Assembly: GCF_014858725.1 (NCBI RefSeq)
Contig: NZ_AQGV01000012.1
Coordinates: 186,001 to 250,000 of the forward strand
From: Pseudoalteromonas aurantia 208
GTDB taxonomy: Bacteria > Pseudomonadota > Gammaproteobacteria > Enterobacterales > Alteromonadaceae
Direction: 5' to 3'
DNA: 64,000 nt
Within the stretch, counting starts at the first letter, position 1. Every line of letters starts with the position of its first letter. The translations under genes and the position numbers were made by a program. Positions 19,154-27,100 of the stretch are shown here, piece by piece. The notes below the pieces were generated by a model, which saw nothing but the letters and a program-made list of their open reading frames with translations, did no database searches and had not been told where the DNA came from.

Positions 19154-19639
19154 TTACAGTCTGATTTTAATACCGAGTTCACTAGAGTAACCGACAGAGC
19201 GCTCTACCACTTTGAGGTTTTCATCAATTACATAGTACGTTGGGTAAGCCTTTACTTTGAAGTTTTGTGCGGTAGTACTATCGCCCAATAATATAGGCAT
19301 TGATAAACTTAACGCTTCAGAGAATTGGTGAACACTCTGTATATCTGGATAATCAAGTGCTATTGCAATGGCATTGAGCTCGTTATTTTTATAGAGCTTA
19401 TCTAGGTTTGGCATACTGTATTTACAGATGCTGCACCAAGGTGCGAAAAAATACACAACAGTTTGTTCTCCTTTAATAGATGTTAAGTCAATCCGTTGTT
19501 GCGGATCATCGAGCTTGGGTAAAGAGAAGAAAGGCGCGCTCGTTTTTCCATTTTCTTTTAACATACCAAGTTCTTGATATGTCGATACTGCGGTGAACGT
19601 AAAAACTAATAAACCTAATTGTATTATATATTTGAGCAT
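19154..19639 (-). CDS. Membrane-anchored thioredoxin-like (TlpA/ResA-type) protein
   Basis: 161 residues with an N-terminal hydrophobic anchor (about 4-18), then a TlpA/AhpC-TSA fold: APWCSICKYSMPNLDKLY holds the redox pair C69/C72 and AYPTYYVID the cis-proline loop. It probably faces the periplasm and handles disulfide exchange or a specific partner. It is shorter than many TlpA proteins. It is upstream of the TonB-dependent receptor in the same orientation, so a shared role in handling an imported, redox-sensitive substrate is possible but only inferred. Confidence 0.82.
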   Translation of the reverse strand: MLKYIIQLGLLVFTFTAVSTYQELGMLKENGKTSAPFFSLPKLDDPQQRIDLTSIKGEQTVVYFFAPWCSICKYSMPNLDKLYKNNELNAIAIALDYPDIQSVHQFSEALSLSMPILLGDSTTAQNFKVKAYPTYYVIDENLKVVERSVGYSSELGIKIRL

Positions 19640-19770
19640 AGTTATGTGAGTAGTTGAGTTGGGGGAAGCTTAATATACAGAGACCACTTAACACTACTTA
19701 TTTATTCATTCAAAAAACCGAAAAATGTAACAGAACATTGCGAAGTTGGGGCAGGTACTCAATATGGGCG

Positions 19771-19830
19771 CAGTGACTATGTGATTGAGCAGAAGTGAAA
19801 TACATAACTTCTGCTCACCCCATAGTACTG
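19771..19830. repeat. Long interrupted hairpin at the 3' end of the olsF-like gene
   Basis: An inner perfect 10-bp stem, GAGCAGAAGT (19787-19796) with ACTTCTGCTC (19807-19816), is flanked by an outer imperfect stem, CAGTGACTATG (19771-19781) with CATAGTACTG (19821-19830). It begins 4 bp beyond the stop of the minus-strand acyltransferase gene. There is no U-tract. It is probably a 3'-end structure for termination or mRNA protection. Confidence 0.55.
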
Positions 19831-19833
19831 TCA

Positions 19834-21543
19834 TTACTCCCCTAAATAACGTTTTGCTTTTTGGGGTTTAAGTTTTTCTAAGTCGACTAAGACTAATCCG
19901 TCTATGCAGTTATTAAAATCAGGGTCAATACTAAAACTTAAAAAGTTAGCTCCTTCATAGTCACAAATTTCAGTATATTGCTTGAATAGCGTGGGAACTT
20001 GAGCCCCCATATTGGCGAGAATATGTTTGAGCTCTGCAAAATCTTCTTTGATGTCTGAACCATGAAATAAACTTTTATAATGCGTCATTTGTGCATTTGA
20101 TAAGGTGTATTCATTGTTCGGTTGGGCATGATTTGCTAGGCGCGAAAAGTAATGTTGATAATGGTAAACCAACATAGCTTTTGCTTCATCAGGTAAAGAG
20201 TTTGATAAACTGACAGCACCAAAAAGGTAACGATGCTCTGGGTAGCGTTTTACAAAAGCACCGATGCCATACCAAAGGTAATCAAGGCTTTTCCTACCCC
20301 AATACTTTGGTTGCACAAAACTTCGGCCTAACTCTAAGCCTCGTTCAAAGTATGGTTGCATTTTTTCAGTATAACTAAACAGGCTGTCGGTATATAAACC
20401 TTGCTGACCGTGCTCTTCGATTATGTGTTTAGCACTGGCAAGGCGATAGGCACCAACTAACTCTAGTTGCTCGGTATCCCACAGGACTAAATGCTGATAA
20501 TGCATATCATATCGGTCTATATCGCGTCTTTTCCCACTGCCTTCACCCACTGCACGAAATGCAATCTCTCGAAGTCGACCGAGTTCTCTAAAAATAACGG
20601 AGCTTCCTTGGTAATTGTATAAGTAGATTTGCATTCCATCTTGGGTTTGACCCAACAACTCACAGGTTTCTATGGCTTTTTTTAACTCTTTTTTACACTC
20701 AGGGACCGCGATCGGGGTCTGCGTCTTTAGCGGTACTGATTTTTTGCTATTGAGTCGATAAAGCTGTTTTCGAATGAGACTGACAATTTCTTTATCTTTT
20801 AAATTCTCAATTAAGTAAGATTCAGGCGGGATACTCGCGCCAATTTCAAACTCTAATGATTTTTGGCGTTGCTTAAACATTTCTTTTACTAAAAGCAAAC
20901 TTGCTAGAGGTTTGTAAATAAGGGAAGTGCCGTAAAACAGCGGACTATTCTTGGCTTTTATAAAAATTGGCAAGATTGGGCAGTTCGCTTTTTTAGCTAT
21001 GCGCAAAAAGCCTGAATTCCATTTGCAATCTTTTATACCGGTGGCACTTAATCTAGATACTTCACCTGCTGGGAATATCAGTAATGCACCCTCTTGATTT
21101 AGGTGTTGCTGAATATTGGCAAGTTCAGTACGACGGCTGGTTCCAGATAAGTTATCGACGGGTAACAGTAACGAATGCATAGGTGTAACCGACATAAGCA
21201 TTCGATTGGCAACGACTTTTAGGTCTGGTCGCACTTTGGCTATAACACGGATCAGCGCTAATGCATCTAAGGAGCCAATAGGGTGGTTTGCGACAATGAC
21301 AATGCTACCTTCACTTGGAATATGTTCTATCTGTTTTGGCTTATATCGGGCGTCAAAATCGAGTTCATCTAGAACTTGTTCTACAAACTCAATTCCCTGC
21401 AAGTGCGGGTATGCATCAGCAAAAGCAATGAATTCTTGTTCGTGGAGTAAATAGCCTAACCCTTTTTTTACTAAGCCTTTCACTTTTGGGGAGTTTTCAA
21501 GTTGTGGTAAATTTGCTTCGATGACTTTATCGACACTGATCAT
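19834..21543 (-). CDS. OlsF-like bifunctional acyltransferase (ornithine-lipid type)
   Basis: 569 residues in two catalytic parts. The N-terminal half is a PlsC-like acyltransferase: NHPIGSLD with H87 (about 86-93) and FPAGEVSRLS (about 155-165). The C-terminal half (about 285-470) is an OlsB/hemolysin-type GNAT domain: FRELGRLREIAFR, YQHLVLWDTEQLELVGAYRL and LELGRSFVQPKYWG. Proteins with this fusion (OlsF) make ornithine lipid in one polypeptide: the GNAT part N-acylates ornithine and the PlsC part adds the second acyl chain. These are phosphorus-free membrane lipids. A Pho-box match lies 68 bp upstream of the start, fitting synthesis under phosphate limitation. Naming it olsF would need biochemical support. 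Confidence 0.78.
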   Translation of the reverse strand: MISVDKVIEANLPQLENSPKVKGLVKKGLGYLLHEQEFIAFADAYPHLQGIEFVEQVLDELDFDARYKPKQIEHIPSEGSIVIVANHPIGSLDALALIRVIAKVRPDLKVVANRMLMSVTPMHSLLLPVDNLSGTSRRTELANIQQHLNQEGALLIFPAGEVSRLSATGIKDCKWNSGFLRIAKKANCPILPIFIKAKNSPLFYGTSLIYKPLASLLLVKEMFKQRQKSLEFEIGASIPPESYLIENLKDKEIVSLIRKQLYRLNSKKSVPLKTQTPIAVPECKKELKKAIETCELLGQTQDGMQIYLYNYQGSSVIFRELGRLREIAFRAVGEGSGKRRDIDRYDMHYQHLVLWDTEQLELVGAYRLASAKHIIEEHGQQGLYTDSLFSYTEKMQPYFERGLELGRSFVQPKYWGRKSLDYLWYGIGAFVKRYPEHRYLFGAVSLSNSLPDEAKAMLVYHYQHYFSRLANHAQPNNEYTLSNAQMTHYKSLFHGSDIKEDFAELKHILANMGAQVPTLFKQYTEICDYEGANFLSFSIDPDFNNCIDGLVLVDLEKLKPQKAKRYLGE

Positions 21544-21610
21544 TGTGAACTCTCGTTGTGTACACTGTAAGCACAGAGTAAAAACATCTTGTTACAACCT
21601 TGTTGCAATG

Positions 21611-21628
21611 TTCTGGCAGTTATATGAC
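21611..21628 (-). promoter_or_regulatory. Pho box (PhoB operator) upstream of the olsF-like gene
   Basis: On the minus strand the 18 bases read CTGTCATATAACTGCCAG. Against the PhoB consensus CTGTCATAWAWCTGTCAY this is 16 of 18, with both heptamers and the 4-bp A/T spacer in register. It points toward the acyltransferase start at 21543. The divergent dehydrogenase at 21706 is the only other gene it could affect. Confidence 0.72.
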
Positions 21629-21705
21629 AGTTGTCATATCTGACACACTATGAATAAAAGGGGGGTTTGATTACAATAAAATTTTGTTAATAGAGAGAGG
21701 GTGAC

Positions 21706-22626
21706 ATGTCAGTACTTGTGTGTGTTGAAGGTCGAGACAATACGAAATTAATGCAAAATCTACGAATTTCTTTACCAGGTGTCGAAATACATGAATGGCC
21801 CAATTGTGCAAATTTAGACAAGGTACAGTTTGTAATAGCTTGGAATGCCCCAGAATCAATCTGGGATCGACTGCCAAATTTACAAGTGGTGCAGTCTTAT
21901 GGTGCAGGCGTAGATGGCATCGCATTGCAGCGAATTCCAGAGCACGTAGAGGTAACACGTATTGTTGATACAGATCTGGCTGATGATATGGCTGAGTATA
22001 TTCTGGGTCATGTAATGGCGCACAAGTTACGAATACGTGAGTATGCACATAAGCAATATCAAACGGTTTGGAAACCTAAGCGTGCTTTCAAGCATAATCA
22101 TATTGGTATTTTAGGGTTAGGGGAGTTGGGGCAAGTTGCAGCTAGGAAACTTAAAGCGAATGATTTCTCAGTGAGCGCATGGTCTAGAACGAAAAAAAAT
22201 ATTAGTGGTATCAATTGTTTTGCAGGTATCGATGAACTTCAGACATTTTTATTTGAACTCGATTATTTGGTGTGCTTATTACCATTGACCGGTGAAACGA
22301 CGGGTATTTTAAATCGAAAAGTGTTTGAGCAACTACCAAACCATTGCATATTGATAAATGTTGCGCGGGGAGAGCATCTTATTGAAGAAGACTTACTCTG
22401 GGCATTAGATAACCAAAAACTAGCTGGAGCAACACTTGACGTGTTTAATCATGAGCCGCTCGAAAGTGGACATGCTTTTTGGCAACATCCATTAATTACA
22501 TTGACGCCTCATTGCGCTGCAGTGACGAGTATGAGTTCTGTGTGTGAGCAGATAGTTTACAATATTACTGCTTGTATCAATAAAAATGCATTAATGAATA
22601 CGGTAGACAAGCATTTAGGCTATTGA
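21706..22626 (+). CDS. D-2-hydroxyacid dehydrogenase (glyoxylate/hydroxypyruvate reductase GhrA type)
   Basis: 306 residues, close to GhrA. The Rossmann motif GILGLGELGQVAARKL is at about 134-149. The catalytic residues are visible as Arg in NVARGEHLIEE (about 222), Glu in NHEPL (about 250) and His in TPHCAA (about 269). It should reduce glyoxylate, hydroxypyruvate or a related 2-keto acid with NAD(P)H in the cytoplasm. The ATG follows a GAGGGTG ribosome-binding site. It is divergent from the olsF-like gene across 162 bp that include the Pho box. Confidence 0.88.
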   Translation: MSVLVCVEGRDNTKLMQNLRISLPGVEIHEWPNCANLDKVQFVIAWNAPESIWDRLPNLQVVQSYGAGVDGIALQRIPEHVEVTRIVDTDLADDMAEYILGHVMAHKLRIREYAHKQYQTVWKPKRAFKHNHIGILGLGELGQVAARKLKANDFSVSAWSRTKKNISGINCFAGIDELQTFLFELDYLVCLLPLTGETTGILNRKVFEQLPNHCILINVARGEHLIEEDLLWALDNQKLAGATLDVFNHEPLESGHAFWQHPLITLTPHCAAVTSMSSVCEQIVYNITACINKNALMNTVDKHLGY

Positions 22627-22735
22627 TGCCGTTACAATAAAATTAATTTGCTGTATAAAAAAACAGCTTGAGAGAATTGATTACATTCAGTAATGTGGTG
22701 TTGTGATCAAATATAATAATAATAAGGTGTAGGTG

Positions 22736-22828
22736 ATGAAGAGTAATCATAGTGGGGTGAAATTATCATTAGTTGTATTATCGGTTGTGCTGCTAGGTGT
22801 TTCTGCTTTATTTACTCAAGCTACATGA
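22736..22828 (+). CDS. Possible 30-residue single-span membrane peptide
   Basis: ATG at 22736 with a GGTG ribosome-binding site directly upstream and TGA at 22826-22828. The peptide has a short polar basic N-terminus (MKSNHSGVK) and one hydrophobic stretch (LSLVVLSVVLLGVSALF), the layout of a small inner-membrane protein. No homologue is recognised. It sits about 110 bp after the dehydrogenase and points toward the convergent smrA gene. Coding is plausible, not shown. Confidence 0.42.
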   Translation: MKSNHSGVKLSLVVLSVVLLGVSALFTQAT

Positions 22829-22865
22829 CGGAATAAATAGGCATTGAGCGTTAAGTGGTAATGAC

Positions 22866-23447
22866 TTAACGCTTTGCATAGATTTCTTTGGTTTGTGTTT
22901 TTTGTTCGTCATTTTTTTTCAGTAATACGTATGTTGAACCGCTTCCACCATGACAACGCAGTGCAGAATGAAAGCACAATACTTGCGGCACTTCTTGTAA
23001 CCACTTATTAATGTAGCTCTTTAAGATTGCTGGGGTTGGTTTGCTTTTTAGCCCAATACCATGGCGCAACAATAACACTCTAATATTATTGTTATGGCAA
23101 TCGAGGATAAATTCAAAAAGCGTCTTTCTTGCTTCATTGAAGCGTTTGCCATGTAAGTCAATTGTGGCATCGATCTGGTATTTCCCTAAGCGCAGCTTTT
23201 TAAATACGCCTTCTTGTACACCTTGTCGTTTGAATGTCATTAAATCGTATGGGTCAAGTAAATCCACATACTCTGTAGAGAGGAAGTTAACATCAAATGT
23301 TAATTCTTGCTCAGCAGCTTTACGTTTCTCTAATTGAGAAATTGTCGGCTGGGCTTTTATTTTGCTTAACTCAGCCTGATTGTCATGAGCTAAAGGTGTT
23401 ACATCTCCCATTGATGCTAAAAATAGCTCTTCATCTGTCATAGCCAT
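22866..23447 (-). CDS. smrA: Smr-domain DNA endonuclease SmrA
   Basis: 193 residues. The C-terminal half is a Smr domain: TIDLHGKRFNEARKTLFEFI carries the DLHG motif and the later LLRHGIGLKS and GGSGSTYVLLK segments carry the HGxG-like and glycine-rich motifs. The N-terminal half is the extension typical of the SmrA/YdaL group. Family members nick or bind DNA (or RNA); the cellular role is not settled. The ATG at 23447 and one at 23441 (MTDEEL...) are both possible starts. Confidence 0.85.
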   Translation of the reverse strand: MAMTDEELFLASMGDVTPLAHDNQAELSKIKAQPTISQLEKRKAAEQELTFDVNFLSTEYVDLLDPYDLMTFKRQGVQEGVFKKLRLGKYQIDATIDLHGKRFNEARKTLFEFILDCHNNNIRVLLLRHGIGLKSKPTPAILKSYINKWLQEVPQVLCFHSALRCHGGSGSTYVLLKKNDEQKTQTKEIYAKR

Positions 23448-23505
23448 ACAAAACCCTTGAGTAGGTGAGTATGGCTAGGATTCTAACGTAGTTCAGAAGA
23501 CTTGA

Positions 23506-23748
23506 CTACTGACTTAGATTTAGTTGTCCGAAGGTATACACTTTAAATAGATAAAATGTATTAATTAATATGAGGCTTAAATTAGAAACAACACTGGTAT
23601 TTACCAAGTCCAGACTAAACGAAAGAAACAACAGGCTACACGCTGCTACTGCGGCAACACGTAATAAAGTTAAATGATTGATAAAAAAGGCGCCAAAGCC
23701 TAGTAATAGCAAGATGGTGTTTAAGAGCCAGTTGAACTCGTTGGGCAT
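23506..23748 (-). CDS. Small inner-membrane hypothetical protein
   Basis: 80 residues with two to three hydrophobic segments (LLNTILLLLGFGAFFI, LLRVAAVAACSLLFLSF, LSLILINTFYLFKVY) and little else. I do not recognise the family. It lies upstream of smrA on the same strand (58 bp) and may be co-transcribed. The pattern of an integral membrane protein makes a chance frame unlikely. Confidence 0.62.
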   Translation of the reverse strand: MPNEFNWLLNTILLLLGFGAFFINHLTLLRVAAVAACSLLFLSFSLDLVNTSVVSNLSLILINTFYLFKVYTFGQLNLSQ

Positions 23749-23848
23749 GGTCTGTTTGGTTTTCCATAGTTGATTAAAGGAGCGCCATTATGGTGATCCT
23801 TTAATCATGCATCAAGCGATTATTTTTATATATTTCAGATTAGTTTTT

Positions 23849-24289
23849 TTAATCTAAAATAAGTTTGAGAAGTGCGGGAATAACCCCTTTTTGTTCTATG
23901 ACTTGGTATCTTTGACAAGTAGATGGGTTATTTTTATCAACGCATAAGTAAAGAATGTTTTGATGTAATGCTGAGCGGGGGTGAAGCTTTGAGTCTAAAA
24001 GGACAGGATCATACCCAGGCAAACCTGACCAGTAGATACTTTGTGCGACTAACCCTAACTTTTCGTAAGTTATCAGTTGAGGTTTAGGAAAAAGAATAAT
24101 GAGTAACGCCACAAGCGATAAACTAACCCATATTTTTTTCTTACTCTTAACGTCGGAAGAGGGGACGTCTGAAGCGATAGACGTTTGTGCTGAAGGCGTT
24201 GGTGCTTTGTTTTTCTTTGCAGGTTTACGGGTTGACTGTTTACGCTGCGTTTGCCCGAGTAAAGATTGTTTTTTTGCTTGCTTTGACAT
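23849..24289 (-). CDS. Hypothetical protein with a Lys-rich N-terminus and one membrane segment
   Basis: 146 residues. The first 50 are basic and Ser/Thr/Pro/Lys-rich (KQAKKQSLLGQTQRKQ, RKPAKKNKAP), followed by a single membrane segment at about 53-68 (IWVSLSLVALLIILF). The C-terminal 75 residues then face the periplasm and include two Cys (YLCVD, STCQRYQ) that could pair. No family is recognised. It is divergent from the CheY-like gene. Confidence 0.68.
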   Translation of the reverse strand: MSKQAKKQSLLGQTQRKQSTRKPAKKNKAPTPSAQTSIASDVPSSDVKSKKKIWVSLSLVALLIILFPKPQLITYEKLGLVAQSIYWSGLPGYDPVLLDSKLHPRSALHQNILYLCVDKNNPSTCQRYQVIEQKGVIPALLKLILD

Positions 24290-24382
24290 ACCTGTGTATG
24301 GCCTTTTGGTTGCAGGACTCTATAATAGATCTATTATGTTTATAATAGCTTATTTTAGTTTGGCAGCCTACGGGAAAGGATA

Positions 24383-24766
24383 ATGGAACAGCAAATCTCA
24401 ATTTTAATAGTCGATGATGTAGGAACAGTTCGTAGTTTTTTGCACCAAACACTCATGCATTTAGGTATTGACCACGTTAGGGAGGCGTCCACCGCAACCC
24501 AGTGTATCAAGGCCTGTGAAGAACAGCACTTTGATATTGTATTTTTGGATATTGAATTGCCTGATGGTGATGGAAAGGAAATTATTGCCCAGCTAAATCA
24601 AATTAATGCTGATATTAATGTCGTTATGGTATCTGCGCATTCAACCGTAGATAATGTTAAAGATGCGATTGAGCGAGGGGCAAAGGGGTTTGTGGTTAAA
24701 CCTTTCTCACCAAAGAAAATTGCGGCAATGTTGAAGAAGTTTTATCCAGAACTTGAGTTAACTTAA
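24383..24766 (+). CDS. Single-domain CheY-like response regulator
   Basis: 127 residues, receiver domain only: acidic pair D11-D12, phospho-acceptor D56 in FLDIELPDGDG, Ser84 in the switch position and K106 in KGFVVKPFSP. There is no output domain, so it works by protein contact, as CheY does. Its kinase is not in the neighbourhood. The gene is alone and ends in a terminator shared with rpsT. Confidence 0.92.
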   Translation: MEQQISILIVDDVGTVRSFLHQTLMHLGIDHVREASTATQCIKACEEQHFDIVFLDIELPDGDGKEIIAQLNQINADINVVMVSAHSTVDNVKDAIERGAKGFVVKPFSPKKIAAMLKKFYPELELT

Positions 24767-24777
24767 ATACCGGGTAC

Positions 24778-24804
24778 AAAAAAACCGACTTTCGTCGGTT
24801 TTTT
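24778..24804. terminator. Bidirectional intrinsic terminator between the CheY-like gene and rpsT
   Basis: AAAAAACCGAC and GTCGGTTTTTT pair around a TTTC loop, with T-runs on both strands. It lies between convergent stops at 24766 and 24826. Confidence 0.9.
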
Positions 24805-24825
24805 AATTCACAATAAAATCAAAGA

Positions 24826-25086
24826 TTATAGAGCTTTGATTTTTGCATTTAAACGGCTCTTATGACGAGCTGCTTTATTTTTGTGAATTAGACCTTTAGC
24901 TGCGTAACGGTCTAGAATTGGTGTAGCGGCAGCGAAAGCTTCAGTTGCAGCTTCTTTATTACCAGCTTCAATAGCAACTAGTACTTTTTTGAAGTAAGTA
25001 CGCATCATTGAACGACGGCTTGCGTTGTGTTGACGACGTTTTTCGCTAGTGATAGCGCGTTTTTTTGCAGACTTGATGTTAGCCAA
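24826..25086 (-). CDS. rpsT: 30S ribosomal protein S20
   Basis: 86 residues, basic and helical, starting [18 protein letters not shown] and ending [10 protein letters not shown], as in all S20 proteins. It binds 16S rRNA in the body of the small subunit. It is divergent from murJ, the same order as in Pseudomonas and other gammaproteobacteria, and ends at a strong terminator. Confidence 0.98.
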   Translation of the reverse strand: MANIKSAKKRAITSEKRRQHNASRRSMMRTYFKKVLVAIEAGNKEAATEAFAAATPILDRYAAKGLIHKNKAARHKSRLNAKIKAL

Positions 25087-25451
25087 GGTGTGCTCCTAAC
25101 AATCTTAAAATAAGCTTAATTTAATGGCCGAGGAATATGCCTGTTTTATTGGCAAAAGTCAACATATATTGACCACCACGACCTTTGTCTCTTCGTAATT
25201 GTAACCTGTAGTGACGAAAACCTTGGCTTTTAGCGTTTGGCGATCAACTTTAACAGGCACATGAACCACAAAAATACGGTGTGAGTTTCTCGCATCCAGT
25301 GATTAATGCCCGTAGTGTATCAAATCTTGATTCTTACACCTAGTGTTAGATATAGAAATTTTTCTAATTCAGGCAAAGCTCAAGTTGATGATATCAACAT
25401 AAGCAAAAGACTGTGGCATAATTTACGTGTTTTTTATTTTTGGAGTTAAAT
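25087..25451. other. Divergent rpsT-murJ promoter region
   Basis: 365 bp without a convincing gene. It must carry the rpsT leader and promoter and the murJ promoter. A CATAAT hexamer at 25418-25423 is a plausible murJ -10, but no good -35 pairs with it. The near-palindrome GTTGAT-GAT-ATCAAC at 25384-25398 could be an operator. Confidence 0.5.
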
Positions 25452-27020
25452 GTGGCGAAGGGGTTGTTTAAATCAGGCATGATAGTAAGCGCCATGACGA
25501 TGATTTCAAGGGTTATGGGCTTAATTCGAGATGCAGTAGTTGCTAATTTACTTGGAGCGGGATTAGCTGCTGATGTATTCTTATTTGCTAACAGAATCCC
25601 TAACTTTTTGCGTCGGCTATTTGCGGAAGGAGCGTTTGCACAAGCGTTTGTCCCAGTGCTATCTGAAATTAAAGAGCAGCATGGTGATGATAAAGTAAGG
25701 GTATTTGTTGGCCAAGCAGCGGGAACATTAGGCACAATTTTACTGTGTGTTACGTTAGTTGGGGTCATTGGCTCTCCAATAATTGCAGCGTTGTTTGGGA
25801 CGGGTTGGTTTATCGATTGGTGGCATGGTGGAGAAAACGCTGAAAAGTTTGAACTTGCCAGTACATTGTTAAAGTTCACTTTCCCCTACTTATTTTTTGT
25901 TAGTTTAGTTGCGTTAAGTGGTGCGATTCTTAATGTATACAATCGCTTTGCTGTAGCGGCATTTACACCTGTACTTCTTAATATTGCAATTATTGGCTGT
26001 GCTATTTTATTACATGACATGTTTGAAAATGGTGCCTATGCGTTAGCAATTGGGGTATTTGTAGGTGGTTTGGCTCAGCTACTCTTTCAAATCCCATTTC
26101 TGTTTCGATTAGGAATGTTGCAAAAGCCGACCTTTGCATGGCATTCACCTGAAGTAACAAAAGTACGAAAACTGATGCTGCCAGCAATGTTTGGTGTCTC
26201 TATTAGCCAAATTAACTTGCTATTAGATACGGTAATAGCGTCGCTTTTGGTTACAGGGTCTATTGCATGGCTGTATTACTCAGATCGTTTAATTGAGTTT
26301 CCATTAGGCTTGTTTGGCATTGGGATCGCCACGGTGATTTTACCAGCGTTATCAAAGTTGCATGCTAATGACGCGGTGGATGATTTTCAAGTTACCTTAG
26401 ACTGGGGAGTGCGTTTTGTGCTGTTCTTAGGTTTCCCAGCAATGACTGGGTTAATGGTGATAAGCCCCCTAATTATCACTGTTCTGTTTGATCATGGTGC
26501 ATTTTCCGAGACAGAGATAGATCATGTTAAGGCTGTGAGCCTTGGCGTTGTGGCTTACTCGGTAGGGCTTGTGAGTTTTATGTTGATCAAAGTACTAGCG
26601 CCCGGATTTTATGCACGCCAAGACACCAAAACACCAGTGAAAATAGGTATCATCACACTGGTATTAAATATGCTATTTAACATTGCTCTGGCTCCTTTTA
26701 TTGGCTATTTGGGGCTGGCATTGGCAACATCACTTTCAGCCAGTTGTAATGCTTACCTTTTATATCGAAAGTTGAAACTACAGGGGGTATTTGTGATGTC
26801 GAACTTTACACTCTGGTTTGCGGCCAAATGTATCGTATCAGCGAGTATAATGGCCGGGTGTGTATGGTATGTAAGTAGTAAATACTTATGGCATACATGG
26901 TTACTGCTTGAACAAGTCATGCTACTGGTTGGATTGCTGGTGTTGGCGATGTTTGTTTATTTCCTTCTGATGTTTGTATTTGGTGTCAGGCTAAGAACGA
27001 TAAAAGATGTGCGTGCTTAA
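25452..27020 (+). CDS. murJ: Lipid II flippase MurJ (MviN)
   Basis: From the GTG at 25452 (ribosome-binding site GGAG 6 bp upstream) the product is 522 residues. A TTG 12 bp further upstream is in frame but falls on the ribosome-binding site. About 14 hydrophobic segments are visible, beginning SGMIVSAMTMISRVMGLIRD with the conserved Arg-containing first helix, then RIPNFLRRLFAEGAFAQAFVP and PGFYARQDTKTPVKIG. It flips lipid II across the inner membrane for peptidoglycan synthesis. It is followed by ribF. Confidence 0.97.
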   Translation: MAKGLFKSGMIVSAMTMISRVMGLIRDAVVANLLGAGLAADVFLFANRIPNFLRRLFAEGAFAQAFVPVLSEIKEQHGDDKVRVFVGQAAGTLGTILLCVTLVGVIGSPIIAALFGTGWFIDWWHGGENAEKFELASTLLKFTFPYLFFVSLVALSGAILNVYNRFAVAAFTPVLLNIAIIGCAILLHDMFENGAYALAIGVFVGGLAQLLFQIPFLFRLGMLQKPTFAWHSPEVTKVRKLMLPAMFGVSISQINLLLDTVIASLLVTGSIAWLYYSDRLIEFPLGLFGIGIATVILPALSKLHANDAVDDFQVTLDWGVRFVLFLGFPAMTGLMVISPLIITVLFDHGAFSETEIDHVKAVSLGVVAYSVGLVSFMLIKVLAPGFYARQDTKTPVKIGIITLVLNMLFNIALAPFIGYLGLALATSLSASCNAYLLYRKLKLQGVFVMSNFTLWFAAKCIVSASIMAGCVWYVSSKYLWHTWLLLEQVMLLVGLLVLAMFVYFLLMFVFGVRLRTIKDVRA

Positions 27021-27031
27021 TCATGCAGAAG

Positions 27032-27060
27032 TTCGCATTTTTAGGCAACTTGGGTATAAT
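27032..27060 (+). promoter_or_regulatory. Probable sigma-70 promoter for ribF
   Basis: TTCGCA (27032-27037), a 17-bp spacer and a consensus TATAAT (27055-27060) with an upstream TGGG, 41 bp before the ribF start. It would also drive the ileS-lspA-fkpB-ispH genes downstream. Confidence 0.65.
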
Positions 27061-27100
27061 CGGGCACTTTGAAGATTCACGCAATTAAGGCTATGACGTA

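Noticed and set aside
21706..21730. Pho box as operator for the divergent dehydrogenase
   Set aside because: The conserved orientation and the olsF-like product favour the minus-strand gene; no Pho-regulated role for the dehydrogenase is apparent.
25384..25398. Near-palindrome upstream of murJ
   Set aside because: Arms of 6 bp are too short to claim a specific operator; mentioned only in the regional note.
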